Below are positions 63,827-64,000 of a stretch of DNA of 64,000 nucleotides, piece by piece; the first letter of the stretch is position 1; every line of letters starts with the position of its first letter. Source of the DNA: Viscum album (lineage: Eukaryota; Streptophyta; Magnoliopsida; Santalales; Viscaceae); NCBI GenBank assembly GCA_963277665.1, contig OY728147.1:1262501424-1262565423 (forward strand), read 5' to 3'. The notes under the pieces were generated by a model that worked only from the letters and a program-made list of their open reading frames with translations, ran no database searches and had not been told where the DNA came from. Position numbers and translations under genes: made by a program.

Positions 63827-64000
63827 CCGTAGGATGGATAGATTGTGAAATAGGGTTATTTGATAATTATAATAACATATAAGTATATGAGTGATACTTA
63901 TTTTATTACTTCATAATGAAACAACTAAATAAGAAGAAGTAGAAGAAGAAATAAAGATGAAAGAATCGATAATGGACATTACCTCTTCTTTGAAGCGCCT

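Larger units (their letters stand above)
54778..64000 (-). mobile_element. Element E: gag-only long-LTR retrotransposon (5' LTR runs off window)
   Basis: 3' LTR 54778-59013, interior 59014-61772, 5' LTR from 61773 to beyond 64000. The primer site (minus-strand TTGGTATCAGAGG, near 61757-61770) matches initiator-Met tRNA. The polypurine tract is a minus-strand run AAGGGGGGTAGAA next to the LTR start TGTAACACCC. The interior is about 2.75 kb with a recognisable gag and no pol. The LTRs are very similar to each other by eye, with CpG-rich hairpins still well formed, so E is the youngest of its family here. The right target duplication is outside the window. Confidence 0.85.
61773..64000 (-). repeat. 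Element E 5' LTR (partial)
   Basis: Matches 54778-57010 of the 3' LTR closely along its visible length; about 2 kb, including the TATA box and U3, lies beyond the window edge. It holds a second hairpin array (63390-63826) and the conserved donor-like site (63054-63063). Confidence 0.88.

Overview
The window looks like gene-poor, repeat-packed DNA from a plant (angiosperm) nuclear genome. I find no host gene that I can support. Nearly everything is Ty3/gypsy LTR retrotransposon: two chromodomain-carrying Tekay/Del-like lineages with decayed gag-pol, and a family of elements with very long (about 4.1-4.6 kb) LTRs whose short interiors hold only gag remains. A relic of a plant L1-type LINE is also present. 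Open frames are short and interrupted, so the elements are old and inactive. Species cannot be fixed from this sequence; the plant call rests on the chromovirus type, the initiator-Met tRNA primer sites, the nesting and the L1 motifs.

Layout. 1-1103: unclassified AT-rich flank. 1104-11702: element F (minus strand), a gag-only element with two 4.1-4.2 kb LTRs and a near-matching 5-bp target duplication. 11708-16172: AT-rich DNA holding a plus-strand LINE relic (about 12990-14060). 16173-50598: element B (minus strand), a chromovirus whose interior is present twice in tandem (19031-23760 and 23761-about 28182) with no LTR between. B's right LTR was then hit by two other elements: D (about 28183-38150, plus strand, gag-only, long LTR) and C (38741-49613, minus strand, chromovirus with both LTRs and a perfect TGGAG target duplication). 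A deletion at about 28182 removed the first part of D's 5' LTR together with the adjoining part of B, including B's primer site and about 1.2 kb of B's LTR. 51366-about 54150: element G, a truncated plus-strand LTR of the long-LTR family. About 54150-54777: a possible copia-type LTR fragment. 54778-64000: element E (minus strand), the best-preserved gag-only element; its 5' LTR runs off the window.

The most interesting signal is in the long-LTR family (D, E, F, G). A few hundred bases downstream of a TATA box, so within the predicted transcribed leader, each LTR carries three or four tandem hairpins about 180-200 bp apart (one seen in G). The core is conserved (antisense reading GGAGACGGTAGTCC, often followed by the palindrome CGTACGTACG). 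The flanking arms differ in sequence from hairpin to hairpin but stay complementary, commonly with one unpaired base at nearly the same place. This looks like selected RNA structure, possibly for dimerisation or packaging of a non-autonomous element's RNA. The same family carries a conserved splice-donor-like site further downstream and, in D and E, a tRNA-like module antisense to the element. Element C has a separate unusual promoter: 15-nt palindromes and inverted W-box pairs just upstream of its TATA box.
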